NCBI RefSeq assembly: GCF_030272615.1
Contig: NC_081415.1
Location: forward strand, 624,715,740-624,773,739
Reading direction: 5' to 3'
From: Cryptomeria japonica
Lineage: Eukaryota > Streptophyta > Pinopsida > Cupressales > Cupressaceae
Length of the DNA: 58,000 nt
This document shows, one piece after another, positions 24,101 to 35,454 of this stretch. Position numbers and translations under genes: made by a program. Positions within the stretch are counted from its first letter, which is position 1. Every line of letters starts with the position of its first letter. Under the pieces are notes generated by a model, which had not been told where the DNA came from, searched no databases, and worked only from the letters and a program-made list of their open reading frames with translations.

Positions 24101-24215
24101 AGAATGCATGGATACGGTGGGAAAGCTCACACCGGTAGAGGTAAATGAAAAAGAATCTTTTGCACATTTATTTAATGGACTTCTATCTATTTTTAGCACA
24201 CTCAAAACCGTCTAG
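21134..24215 (+). pseudogene. Unrecognised long ORF2 of element B, broken
   Basis: This is the counterpart of the element A ORF2. The ATG at 21134 is supported by the aligned starts and by the shared DSIG and Y-x-ED-x-R-x-YIH blocks. The N-terminal part continues through WLNKPYKITNEAIWAITDLP, an ATSDKRS block and, after a frame change, GTFWYGNLLVYLMLYF. A lysine-rich linker (22321-22560) is followed by the block LDIYKRSLIEI...GRVNEVIKET. The C-terminal part (to 24215) is a coiled coil with RLDSL. There are at least two frame changes and several stops. One early stop is TAG where element A has a glutamine, as expected from CAG to TAG. Function unknown. Confidence 0.65.
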
Positions 24216-24518
24216 GATACTTATGTGGAGTTACTAGAGAAGGTTTATCTGAAAATTTTGAAGTTGGTCAAGCTCTTTTTGGAGGTATTCATTATACAGT
24301 TCTTATTCTTTGACATTTTTGGGGGGCATTGATGTAAAAGGGGGAGTAGTATAGATGTGAAAAAGAATAAAAGAGTTGTATACATTAGGGGGAGTTACAA
24401 AGTTTTAGATTTTTTGGAGATATGGAGTATTTTGCATATTCACCTCAGGGGGAGCAGGGCAGGATGAAACCGGCAAATGAAACCTTGACCATTTTCACAT
24501 GAGTGTTGCCACCAATGC

Positions 24519-24531
24519 CAAAGAGGGATAT
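24519..24531 (+). promoter_or_regulatory. Polypurine tract of element B and upstream G-rich tracts
   Basis: AAAGAGGGATAT precedes the LTR start TGTTGTTAATTGG. Three further tracts of the form AGGGGGAG lie upstream at about 24340, 24390 and 24447, each about 50 to 70 bases from the next. Confidence 0.7.
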
Positions 24532-25395
24532 TGTTGTTAATTGGCAGTCTATTGGTTTGTTCTATTATGTTGTTAATGATGGAAACATGATTTTGTGTTC
24601 CGACTTCATATGGTGTACTGACAAGCACTTCATAGATTCTACATTGACATTGGCATCGGTAGGACAAAAGATTTCTTTGTTCAGCAATAATGCAGGCCGA
24701 CATGGTATAGTAAAGGTTATCAGTATTGGAGGTCGACACATCTTCGATCTGGCATCGACAACTTTTTTTAATGTTTATACATTCATGTTATCTGGCTGAC
24801 ATGTAATCAGATATTATATATATCTTTCTAAGCCATATTAAGCCATAAAGTTGTATAGGGTATATAGGGTAGTTTGATGTGAATGTAATATGATGTGAAA
24901 TATATCAGAGAGATTATGTATGTCAGGAATTTATTGCAAGGGTTATTCCGGTAAGGGGTTTAGGGTTTCTAACCAGAACTGTATTCTGGCATAGAAGATG
25001 CTATCTTAGTAGTTCTCACTTCTCCAGATTGTTGTCTGGAATTTTATGTAGCCAATGATTCTCATATTGTGATTGAGCAGTGTGCTCTAGGTTGTAAGCC
25101 TTCCTGCAAGTGTAGGCCCATCACATATTGTAATATCTCGTCATATGGCCAGTGGATTGATATTGTGTGTCACAAATCCCACTGTGGTTTTTCTTCTTTG
25201 AGGTTTTCCATGTATAAATATGTTTGTTATGGTTCTTATTTATATGTTTGGCTTATTGGTTGCTTTACTTCTTTCAATTTTGTTTATACCGGTATGTCAG
25301 TTGGTGTATGAATTTTTTGTTAAGGCTAAAATCTACTATTCCGGTATAACACTGATTCACCCCCCCCCCCCTCTTAGTGTTATTGGTTTCCAATA
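24532..25395 (+). repeat. 3' LTR of element B
   Basis: The 864-bp partner of 18676-19589 starts TGTTGTTAATTGGC and ends GGTTTCCAATA, where CA has become TA. The poly-C run in GATTCACCCCCCC is near 25355. The right target duplication GGGTT follows. Confidence 0.85.
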
Positions 25396-25400
25396 GGGTT

Positions 25401-26519
25401 GGCCAGAATAATATTACACAAAATAAGCCAAATGAACCAAATATACTTAAATTGGTCCACTCCTGTAGAAAGAGGGAACCAACACATATAATAATACATC
25501 ATCCCATGAACAATCCAACAATCCACACACAGTAGTACATATTTCAAAGGACGTTACGAAACATAATGTGTAGATATAATCAGTCAGTTAGCCAAATAAA
25601 CATTTCCAATGCAAAATACTCCATGTGGATCTCCACAAACCAAAGTGAGACCCAAATAATCACCTCAACACCTCTTCCAGCACACATCCAAACCAAAACA
25701 ACATGATCCACTAAACCACAATGCAATTAACATCATATCCAAAGGTTACCAAAAATATTCTGGACCACCTTGAATACTGGATATCACAACCAACACCGAA
25801 AGGGTATCTAGACCAAACTCTATCCAAATAACCAAGGTCTGGCAAAGCATATTTGGATAAATATCCATCCAAATAACTAGGTTTCACATCAATGAAAACC
25901 ATACAAGGCCATGCTTCTAACAATAATCTATTTCCTTTTAATTCACATCACATCTCCCTAAGAATAGAATTGAACATGATATAATATGTTGTGATTGATG
26001 GGATCTTAATGCCTTACAATAAGGGGTCTATATAAATGAAACTATAAGATGCTATTTAAATGTGTACAAGACCATTTTGGCGTACCATAGACCATTATAT
26101 AAGATACAAATAGTATATTTATTAGTCAATTTTTGTCTTCCTTAAGGTTTATAATAAACACAAAATGCACAATATACCATCCATATTTAGATGTGTAAAC
26201 AAAGGTTATCAATAACAAGATTATGCAAGATAACATATGCCACAATTAGATAAGTTATTGATGATGTAACCTACTAGAATATCTATTCAATACCATACTT
26301 TTTCATGGTTCACCTCCAAGATGGAATCCTCTTTACAACTACAATGCTTATTGAAAAAATGAAAACTATATGTTAAGCATGATACCTATTGTTAAATATC
26401 AGATGGTTCAATAGTTTAAATAGTTTTTTACTAATATAAAAGAGATCTATTTCCCATTTTTCAACATAGATAATGTATAGATTTAATTGTTTTTTAGATT
26501 GCAGGAATTGGGTAGTCTC
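25401..26519. other. No gene seen
   Basis: AT-rich DNA. The frame at 25711-25923 (minus) has no family signature. Confidence 0.6.
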
Positions 26520-26672
26520 CCTATAAAGTATAGTGCTCCTCGTAGACTTTTTAACGTGACTAGTGATGTTAGCACAACACAACCTCTGGTACCACATGGG
26601 CTAGGGGAAACTAGACCTCATGACCTCATGCTTTATCACAAGAAGCTCTCACCAATTGAGCTAGGTTCCTAG
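26520..26672 (-). mobile_element. tRNA-derived SINE-like sequence
   Basis: On the minus strand an A-box-like TAGCTCAATTGGTGAGAGC (26645-26663) is followed by a B-box-like GGTCTAGTTTCCCC (26604-26617). The distance between the two box starts is about 46 bases, close to the roughly 44 bases in a tRNA. The 5' half reads like a tRNA, but no acceptor stem closes, so it is not an intact tRNA gene. The 3' end and any target duplication are not clear. This is the usual build of a plant SINE head with RNA polymerase III signals. Confidence 0.5.
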
Positions 26673-26679
26673 CTTCTAA

Positions 26680-28890
26680 CAATCAACTATTAATACCAAA
26701 AGGTCATAGTTCATTTGATTGAGCATAATCAATAAGGGTGGTGCTATGTTGTCTAATTATGTCATTCACCAAGATTGAAATCCCTCAAAGGTGTAATTAT
26801 TAAGAAATAAGACCAAAAATTATGTGGGGTGAATTTGGGAGAATATTTACCCTTATTTGCTCTAATCCAAAACAAGACAATTATTTGTGTAACTTAGACT
26901 TATGCTCTCAATACAAGCAAGTTGCAAAATCACCTAAAATAAACATAAAACAACTTTAAAAAATAATTAACCATTTCACCACTAAACATTTTGTTATTTA
27001 ACTAAAACAGTTTTTTGTATGAGGTAATTATTGAAATGGTGAAAGGATTGTTTCCTCTCAAAACAATCATCTTTGACGACCGGGTCTATTTTATACTATT
27101 TATATTTAAGAAACCGGGCACACTCTCCAATAATCTTTGTAAGGAAAAGTCTATCAAAATTGAAAATTTATCCAGCCAAGTACGTTGAAGATGAATCGTA
27201 CTGATTTTTAACCTCACCCAAAACAATGCGGCGGGTAGCACGGTGATCACGTCGAAGGAGTATACTTACTTGAATGGTATAACTATAAGAATAGGTATAT
27301 CGCATTGGAAGTTTTCCCAAAGAGGAAATATAGCCTAGCCTATATATTGTTAATTTGTATTGTGTACTCCACGACAATTGTGCGGAACGTACCAGCTGAA
27401 TCCATTTTAACTGCAACTACGTAATCTTGACAGAGATAGACAAGCCAGTTGAAAAGGAAGGCAAACAATCCAAATTCAGCGTAAAGTTGAAAAGAGGCCG
27501 CCTATGGTAAAAAGCCCAATAATTAGGGAAGTTGCTTGCATCTCTATATTTTATCAATCCATTTGTACGTCTCTCTAAAAATTTGTCATGTGGGAGAGTA
27601 GAATGCATATAAATCCATCATGCAAAAGACAGGTATAGTGTACTGCGTTCTTTTCTGGCCGTTCGTGACGATGACATTGTCAAGAAGGTGGCTGACATCA
27701 TTATTCATAATTATGTACAGCGCAAATGTTTTAAAACGCATAAATTTTGCCTGTTTTTTAATAGAACCAAACAATCTACAGTTCATAGTGTTAGTGTTAG
27801 ATTAAATATTTGTTCTTACGGTAATCTATTTTTTCTTATTTTATTATTCACTACAATGAATCATAAAATATAATCTGAAATATGGATAAGAAAAAGTTCC
27901 TACAAGAAAAATACAATCATAAAATGCACTCTTCAAATGATCAGCCAACTTCTTTTTCCTATTATATCAAGTCATCCTGAAGCATGTGCAGCAATCCACA
28001 TGCAACTGCATGTCAAGACAGACGTCAGAACGTTAACTTTTAGTTGGTGTTTATCACAAATGGACAGGAATTCTGAAGTTATATTATATAGCTTAATCAT
28101 ATAATTCCTATTACACAGAACACATATTCATCTCCGCATCTATTCTTATTCTTCTTCGCTCTATTTTCTATTGAAAAACATTATGTGCTTGAAATTCTTC
28201 AAAATATTATAATAGGAATCTTATTATAGCATTGCTAACTTTTGCCAAACTTCCGTGAGATGTCTTTTCCCCGGTGACTTTCTCTTTCAAAAAAACTCCT
28301 TGACTCAACTTCTTTTGAAAACCTCCCTCTTATTTGGTGGCTGGCGTTTAGGGTTGCATGAGTTATAGCTATTTTCCAATTTTCAAAACTAAGGTAGTTA
28401 AAATTATAAGAACGTTTCAAATCTCTTAAACATTCCTCAATATCTTTAAATTTTTTATTATCTTTTAGAATAAAATTAAAAAAAATAATTTTAATTTTTC
28501 CAATTATAAATAAATAAATATAGTAATGTAAGATATTATTTAATTAATTAAAATGAAATGTAAAAAATATATTTATATGTGAAATATGATGGCTGATAAA
28601 TATTAATATTTATAGATCTTTTATCACCATCTAAGGGTTAGGTGATCTCAAATAACATATTGCCATCAAAACCCCCCTATCAAGTCACTTTGGCATTAGA
28701 CAACCTAAATATCATTCTTTTTCTCCCCAATTCCTTATGAATTAGGCAGTCAGAAGTCAATTTGTGTAACATTTACGGGATTGTTTTTTTTTAGTATCAA
28801 CAAAATGGATGAATCCATCTAGAGCTCCAATCTTGCAGCTAGATTCTTTGTTTCTTTTTCCTACTATAGGTGGAACAAAACCATGGACAA
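26680..28890. other. No gene seen; less repetitive sequence
   Basis: 27050-28430 has a more mixed composition than the surrounding DNA, but no open frame longer than about 80 codons and no family motif. Overlapping short frames near 27420-27870 on both strands are not convincing. Confidence 0.5.
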
Positions 28891-28904
28891 CCTATCAGAT
28901 GGAA

Positions 28905-29335
28905 CCTAATCTGGAACAAAAAAGTCACTCCTAAAATAACTCATTTCTAATGGACATCAAATCACATTAAAAATCTAACTATAGACAATCTTGTTAAAAG
29001 GGACTTCAATTTGCTTGATAGATGTATTTTGTGTTGCAACAATCTCTATGAGGAAGAACTACAAAAGAATTTGGCTTGAAAGTGATTCCTCGAACATTGA
29101 TAAATGCCTTCTTGGGTCACAAGTCGCTACTTGGACTATAAAGACCTTAATTGAAGATACTTTAGGGATTCTTAGGTCCCTTGATAATTTTAGAATTTCT
29201 AATGTCTTTTGGGAAGGAAATAAAGTAGCTGATGGTTTGGTAAAACTTGGAGTCAAGAAGACTAGGATTAAGTGGTCGGGGACTCATGATCTTATCCCCA
29301 CAAAGATTAAAAACCTCATCTATGATAATAGATGA
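28905..29335 (+). pseudogene. Relic of a LINE (non-LTR) reverse transcriptase C-terminus: zf-RVT and RNase H
   Basis: Two pieces of the C-terminal part of a plant L1-type reverse transcriptase are visible in different frames. The first (28905-29050) reads LIWNKKVTPKI...LVKRDFNLL with CILCC, the pattern of the zf-RVT domain, and has one stop. The second (about 29060-29335) reads IWLESDSS...FWEGNKVADGLVKLG, the pattern of the plant RNase H domain attached to such elements, with its D and the N-K-V-A-D block. The region between the two domains and the start of the RNase H fold is missing. No polymerase core (YADD) is left in the window. Confidence 0.72.
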
Positions 29336-29548
29336 AAGTGTTAATTCTAGGGTTGTCTAGATCTTAATTATGCAATACTTTTTGCATAAGTGGAAGGAAG
29401 GGATGAGGTGTACACACCATAACATCATTGGGAAAGGCAAGTTTGTTTTCTTGCCAAGTTCAAAATCTTCTTTCTTCTTGTTCTTTGCTATATTCTAGGG
29501 TCCAACGACTTTCTCTGGGGTGTTCATTGAGCAGCTTGTAGGCCCAAT

Positions 29549-31054
29549 ATGGGAGGTGACCGAAATAGACTGGAACCCACTTCATATGAGAAATGGAGAA
29601 AGAAGTCTGAGGTGTGGATGAGGTATCTTGTGAAGGGATTACTCCCCACATTGAAAAACTTCAGGACCATGACTCTAGGGTTACTAGGTATTTCATTGAG
29701 AGATGGAAGAATGGTGCTTTATAGGTATTTGGAAGGGAATTTGTGGTTGATGAAACCCCCATGGCAAAGGTTACTAGGATGCTCATGGATGGGAGAAAAT
29801 TCTAGAGGGATAGGGAAGCCACAAAGGATGACCTAGAGGTTTTTCTTCCATAAAAAATGAGAGGGATAAAGTTCACTATACAAAGGACAGAGGATACAAT
29901 CGTGAGGATCTTAGGTATCTATGAGCCGATGTCATTGAGGTGATCATGAGGTATATAACCTTAGACAATCGCTTTAAGAATTTTTCACATATCACTTTTC
30001 TATTTTGAATCACTTCAAGCATGACAAGTTTATTTCTATTCCATTTTACCTATTTTCTTCTTTGAGCAATATTTTTAAAGCCTATTTGAAAAAGGGAAGT
30101 TCCCTTATTCTTCATGAGGGGTTAATCCTTTTGATTATGGAGCATGCTAAGTCTCTCGAGATTAGGTCACACCCCTCAACTTCTAAAATATCATGCTTAG
30201 AATGTCCATTGGCATTAGATAGATGAGTCCACACAGTTGAAGTTTGCTGATGAAGAGGCTTATCACCTAGGTACCCATTAAAAACCTTTAACAAGGATTC
30301 TACTTAAGGTAATGGGTATGAAATGGACAAGGATAACTCAAATTAGGGGGACTCTAACTATACCCCATCTATGGAGTTTGTCCCTGAATCCTTAAGCCTG
30401 AGATCTATTAAGAAAGGAAAAGAATGTGTGTCCCTATGCTCCTTAGGTCAAAGCAAGAAAAAAGAGAAGAGCTTTGTGTTGGGTGGGAAAAGGAAATGCC
30501 CCCTCCCAACATCCACTCTATACAACATGGCTGCGAAAAAGAAGAAACATGAAGACAAAGAAGATAATAGTGGCCCACCAAGTTTTGATGGTGAATAATA
30601 GGACATAGACATTCAAATTGAAATCCCAATTGAAGTTGAAAAGGGTACCCCAATGGGTAAGGACTTCGGATCCTCGATGGTAGATGTAAGAGATACAAAA
30701 AAATTGGTGAAGGAAGTGGTGGATTGATAGAACAACTTTTTCACATGGGTGGTGTCAGGAATTTTGATGCTGAAAAGTAGAATTAGTTATTTTACTTCTG
30801 GACACAAAACTATGAATACCCTTTCCTCATATAATTTGGATAATCCGTTGGACCTTCATAAGAAGTTGGTTATGGATGTGAAGGCAATGAAAATAGACGA
30901 TGAGGAAAAAATAAAGAACTTGCAGATGGTGATGGAAAAGATTAATGAAAACCTAAGATTGGTTATTGCAGTTAGCAAGATAGTCATGACAAACAACATA
31001 GAGGGACTTTGGAGACTAAATAAAAAATCTCAATTCCTCAATGTCTCTCCCTAG
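29549..31054 (+). pseudogene. Decayed coding relic of unknown type, possibly a distant ORF2 relative
   Basis: Several frames contain protein-like blocks: FIERWKNGAL, FGREFVVDE and ATKDDLEVF near 29680-29850; IPFYLFSSLSNIF...LHEGLILLIMEHA near 30030-30150; a lysine-rich part at 30371-30600; and a predicted coiled coil at 30850-31000. The order (globular N-terminus, basic linker, coiled coil) is the same as in ORF2 of elements A and B, but sequence identity is low. Many stops and frame changes are present. I cannot name the family. Confidence 0.4.
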
Positions 31055-31556
31055 GCAACTCATGCATCCCCTCCATATCAGTGTATGCTAAAGAAAAGAA
31101 AGAAAAGCTCCTTAATCTCAAGAATGATACAAAGGTCATTTTGGGACCATCGGCTCACACACACAATAGGGACAAAGGTAAGTTGGTGAATGCCAGCATT
31201 ATGGATGATCATTTGAGATTAATAGGAATGTTATAGATAAAAATGTTAATTCTATCCAAAAATTGAACAATATTATGTAGTTTTTGGGTTGTTGGACCCT
31301 GCTTTGTTTGGTTGTTTTTCTATTGGCCTCCTCTGGATTAGCGTTTGGTTCGTCCTCATGACTGGTGTTTTGGTCTTGGTTTTGGGTCAATGCAAAACCA
31401 ATTTTACTCTAATTAAAAGAAAAGAGGAGTCAATGGAACAATTGCATGTCATATTGAATTAGGGAACCACTTGTCAATTGGTCAATAAGAGAATCACTAA
31501 GAGAATTTTAAGACAACATACTAAATGGAGAAATGCAAAAAAGGGATGGGTCAAAT

Positions 31557-32041
31557 TGTGAGAATTTTCCAAGATCTAGAGGAAATGGAAAGCACAAATA
31601 AGAGAGACAAAATAGCTGATAGGAATAAACTATATTCTATCAAGATGCAAAATATGATCAACTAGATCATTGCAATATTTTTCAATGATTTCCCATACAA
31701 ACAATGAGTTTGCTTATATAGGCAAGGCTATATGGATATGTGAGCACACACAAATGACATGTGGCTCAATAAGAAACAAGGGTAGGTAGGAAAAACAATA
31801 AAATATTCCACATGAGGTGGATCACCCATCGAAGGTGGAATTATCACTCAACAATAAGTGGATATGATAGAGTAGTAACAAGATCAATGCCATAAAAGGT
31901 GGAAATTCTCCTACACACATTATCCTAATGTGGCACAAACACCCAAGTGTCTTATACCCAAACTACTATGAAATTCATGTACCATAGTAAATTTAAGTAA
32001 GGTGTACTAATATCCATGATGAATAATTATTTACACCAACA
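31557..32041 (-). repeat. 3' LTR of the truncated copia element
   Basis: On the minus strand it starts TGTTGGTGTAAATAATT, directly after the tract CTTAAGGGGGGG, and probably ends TTCTCACA near 31557. A TATA-like box (sense GCCTATATAAGCA) lies at 31711-31725. No second copy is present in the window, so the inner end is firm and the outer end approximate. Confidence 0.6.
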
Positions 32042-32419
32042 CCCCCCCTTAAGTGCAACTTAGGGGAATGCACTTAAGTCTACAATGCAACTAAGAAATG
32101 CAAGATGGGTCTCGACTACGAGGCCATGTTAGGTACCCATGTACAAATACAAATACATGCAAACCAATGCAATGAAATCTCTCACAAAGTGGGGAAAGAG
32201 AGAAAAACCCTCCCCCAAAAGAGAGATGAAAGCTAGATACAAAATAACTCTCATAGAAGTATGTGAGGAACAAAACCCCATGTGAGGAAAAAGTCCCCCC
32301 CATATGAGAGAAGAAGAGAAGAAAGGAAGCCCCCCCTCAATGTAGAATCCGCACCAATGATAGAAGCTCGATGATGTATGAAGAAACTACTCCATGAACG
32401 TCAAACAACATTCCTCCCC

Positions 32420-32872
32420 TTAAGAAGAAACAAGACCAAAGGTGTATCCATGAAATTCTAAATCATGAAGAGAAGATTTATAAAAAAAACTCATGATAAA
32501 TGGAATCTCTGAAAACTTCTCAAGTGTCCCCATGTCGATGCTGAAAGATACACCCTCCCAAGGTGGTAAAGTGCTCCACACTACTGAAAAAGGCACTCCA
32601 AGATCTAGTGGAGATGAAAGTAAAACATGTCCCAAAGACTCACATGTCTCCTCTAAGGATAAAGAGACCTCCTCCAATTGTTGTACATAAGTATCCACAA
32701 TCATGTCAACCTCGAAAGAATGATCATGTAGAGAATGAACAAGAGGGTCAGAGTGTTCCCTCGCAACAATCGAAGAAGGATCATCTTTATCAAAGAGAAG
32801 ATGAATATCATCAATGGTGTCTCCCAAATCTGCAATGTAGGATTCCACAAACAAATCTTCAATGTCTATCAA
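32420..32872 (-). CDS. Acidic ORF of unknown function in the truncated copia element
   Basis: A 150-codon open frame rich in D, E, S and L (phrases DTIDDIHLLFDKDD, SFEVDMIVDTYVQQLEE) lies where integrase would be expected. It is in a different frame from the protease part upstream. I recognise no domain. It may be the tail of a non-autonomous polyprotein or a chance frame in a repeat; comparison with other copies would tell. Confidence 0.35.
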   Translation of the reverse strand: MIDIEDLFVESYIADLGDTIDDIHLLFDKDDPSSIVAREHSDPLVHSLHDHSFEVDMIVDTYVQQLEEVSLSLEETCESLGHVLLSSPLDLGVPFSVVWSTLPPWEGVSFSIDMGTLEKFSEIPFIMSFFYKSSLHDLEFHGYTFGLVSS

Positions 32873-33000
32873 GTAATCATCACAAGATTTTGAATCTAGA
32901 AGACATATATATCCTACTACACTTAATCATCTAAAGACAAAACTATCGCACTATCCACATCATCAAGTGCAATAGGTGATGTGATATCAATAGGAGGAGA

Positions 33001-34151
33001 TTAAACACAAGGATCAAGAATGGGGTCACATGTGAGAATCCCCAAGTTCAAGCACCTAAAGTTCTCAAAATCTGAACCATCACAAGAGGTGTGATCATCA
33101 TGTGAAGAATCATCAACAAAATCTGAAAAGGAGTATAACCGAGATGCATGATTAACCACCCCAGTCGCAATGATAGCTCTAGCCTCCAAGTCTCTAATGA
33201 AAAATGACTTAGGTGTGAACTCCACAATTCTCTTAGTTGCACCATGTGTGATATGATAGATGGAAAGGAGATTGTTTGTCAAGTGGGATACACACAAGAC
33301 ATCATTGAAGGAGTTATCTCCAATGGCAATAGATCCTTTCCCAATCACATCCATGTATGTATGATTGCCCATAAAAATCTGCAGCATGGTGCAAGGCTCA
33401 AATGAAGAGATCATAGACTACGAAGATGATCTATGATGAGAAGCCCCTGAATCTAGAAGCCATCTCCATGAACCATGACTTGTAGTAGAATAAAGAAATT
33501 TTATTTTTCTTGTCCCAAAAGAGTGAGTCTTCCCACTTGTAGAAGTCATGAATGCTTTCCCATTTCCTTTTGAATGTGTGGAAGTGGAAGTTGATGAATC
33601 ATCCTTCTTGTAGGAATTAGGCAAATCAATGTTATCCTTTTGAGGATATGTGTGAGCTTATTACTCTTCTTAGAATGGCAGCGATGGTCCTCATAACCAA
33701 ACTTTTTACAATAGGCAAAAGTACATCTCTCCCTCTTTGGTGAATTGTCCCTCTTGGAAGAGGATGAATCTCCTTGTTGTGGAGAAGGTGATCCTTTGTC
33801 ATTAGGCTTTAATTGCCATTTCTCCTTGTTGGAGTTATCCTTTCCTTGATTTTCTTTGTTCCCTTGATTTACCACTAATGTCTGAGACTTAGAAGCCTTA
33901 AGAATGCCCATGTTTATCAACTTAGTTTGTTCCATCATCAACATTTCAGCGAAAGCATCAAATGTAGGCATTGTGTAGCTTGAACCCATTGTCATCCTAT
34001 GGGTTTGGAAACTAGAAACAAATGCTGCATATTCTTGTGGAAGCTTGCCCATCAAGTTGAAGATAAATTGAGTATCCTTCTTATCAATGCCACAATCCTT
34101 GAGTTGTGCCCTCAACTCTTTTTCCTTAGTGACATAATTTTGTATAGTATC
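33001..34151 (-). pseudogene. Copia gag C-terminus and aspartic protease
   Basis: Reading from 34151, the frame gives a UBN2-type Gag: YVTKEKELRAQLKDCGI, then NLMGKLPQEYAAFVSSF and an MLMMEQTKL block. A knuckle-like CTFAYCKKFGYEDHRC follows, in which the expected GH is GY. The protease motif WLLDSGASHH is near 33440 in another frame. 33414-33001 continues with DVLCVSHLTNNLLSI, the segment that in copia pol precedes the GAG-pre-integrase domain, then stops. So Gag and protease are recognisable, split over at least two frames. Confidence 0.7.
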
Positions 34152-34929
34152 TGTATATGGTGAAAATGGATAACAATAACAAGAAGATTGAAAGGCTAAA
34201 TGAATTCAACCACCAAACCCTAGCCTAACAACAAGAAAGATCCACCATAACATATGAAGATTACCTAAGAAAATGCAAATCACATGAAATCACAAAGATT
34301 ATACCATCACATGTCCAATAGGGTTTTGATCTCCATTCTTCCTATCTCCATTGATCTTGCTTGATATATTTGCTCTCAAATTTTATGTGCACAAGAGCTC
34401 AACAAAGAACGGAATGTGGTTGCAAGTAGGATCGTAGTGTAGTCAAAATGATCATTAGGGCATTAAGTCATTAGGGTTTGATAATGAAGAAGGCATCTCC
34501 TTAAATAGAAGACACAATAAGAAATGGAGGGATAAGATTGAGAGGTGCAAAAAAGGAGGTCGGCTAGGATTAGAGGGTAGGTAAAAGAAATAATAAAATA
34601 ATGAAAGGGGTAGGTAGTGTATGAATTAAGAGATGAATGACATGTGTCATGTGTAGAAAAAGCCAATGAATTAATTAAATAAATAAAGATTTATTTAATT
34701 AATAGAAGAAATGAGATCAATTAAATAAATAAATATTTATTTAATTTAGGAAAAGGATAATTTAAATAAATAAATGTATTTATTTAAATGAGAAATAAGG
34801 CTAGAAGAGGATAAAATGAATTAATTAAATAAATAAAGATTTATTTAATTAATAGAAGAATTAAGCTTAGATAATTAAATAAGTAAAATATTTATTTAAT
34901 TAGACTGGACAATTTTAGGTGTCTACATT
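34152..34929 (-). repeat. 3' LTR of the large Tat element
   Basis: The sense strand starts TGTAGACACC and ends ACCATATACA. Five AT-rich palindromes lie at 34669-34703, 34718-34746, 34759-34789, 34819-34853 and 34872-34903. A TATA-like CTATTTAAGG (sense) is at about 34498-34508. It is 778 bp long. Confidence 0.95.
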
Positions 34930-34943
34930 TTGCCCCTCTTTGA
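34930..34943 (-). promoter_or_regulatory. Polypurine tract of the large Tat element
   Basis: On the sense strand AAAGAGGGGCAAAA directly precedes the LTR start TGTAG. It matches the tract at 1849-1861. Confidence 0.85.
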
Positions 34944-35454
34944 GACAATGCGGCTTGTCGCGTTGTTTCAAAGAAGGTAAGATGAACTGATACAGAGTTG
35001 CCCTAGGATTGGGAATGATATGCCCCCGCGAGAGATTGGATGAAAATGTCTGAAAAGATCGCAGACAATCTCTCTATAAGAAAGAAAGGCGAGAATGGAC
35101 TGATCAGATAAAGTGACAAAGTCACGGGATAAAGAAGACTGACTCAGGAAATGAAGGCTAAGGCTAGGGTAGGCTATAAGATAGACCACAGGGGAAAATA
35201 CATCCTCATTGTCATCTACACCTTCACGAGATCAAAGTGCAGAGAGAGAAAAGAGCAGGAGCAGTCAGCAGTGATGGCTTTCATGCATAGATTCGACCGT
35301 GTTCGCCGATTTCAGAGGCCAGCAGAGGCAGTAGAGCCGGTAAGTACCACCAAACCTCCTTGTACTTTGACACATTTAATTTTGTCATTAATGCATGTCG
35401 AATAGGGCAATAAATGCGCTTAGAAGTAGAGTTGAAAATGTCAAAAACCGTCTA

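Larger units (their letters stand above)
18676..25395 (+). mobile_element. Complete LTR element without pol (element B), 6.7 kb
   Basis: The element has the same design as element A on the opposite strand: LTRs, tRNA-Met-type PBS, Gag-like coiled coil with four zinc-knuckle positions, long ORF2, several G-rich tracts and a 3' LTR. The two protein regions align with those of element A in order and in many short blocks, so the two are members of one family or sister families. The LTRs are only partly alike. No pol motif is present. Coding regions have more stops and frameshifts than element A, which suggests an older copy. Confidence 0.82.
31557..34151 (-). mobile_element. Truncated copia element, gag-protease part and 3' LTR
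   Basis: In minus orientation the segment has the C-terminal part of a UBN2-type Gag, a protease, part of the region before integrase, an unrecognised acidic ORF, a polypurine tract and an LTR. There is no integrase, RT or RNase H. The 5' side is cut at 34151, where a Tat LTR begins in the middle of a run of gag codons. I could not find the missing N-terminal part on the far side of the Tat element. The region 31060-31556 beyond the LTR shows no gene. Confidence 0.7.

Noticed and set aside
26706-26783. Second SINE or tRNA-like sequence on the plus strand
   Set aside because: An A-box-like TAGTTCATTTGATTGAGC and a B-box-like GATTGAAATCC are present, but their spacing of about 65 bases is too long for a tRNA head and no further support was found.
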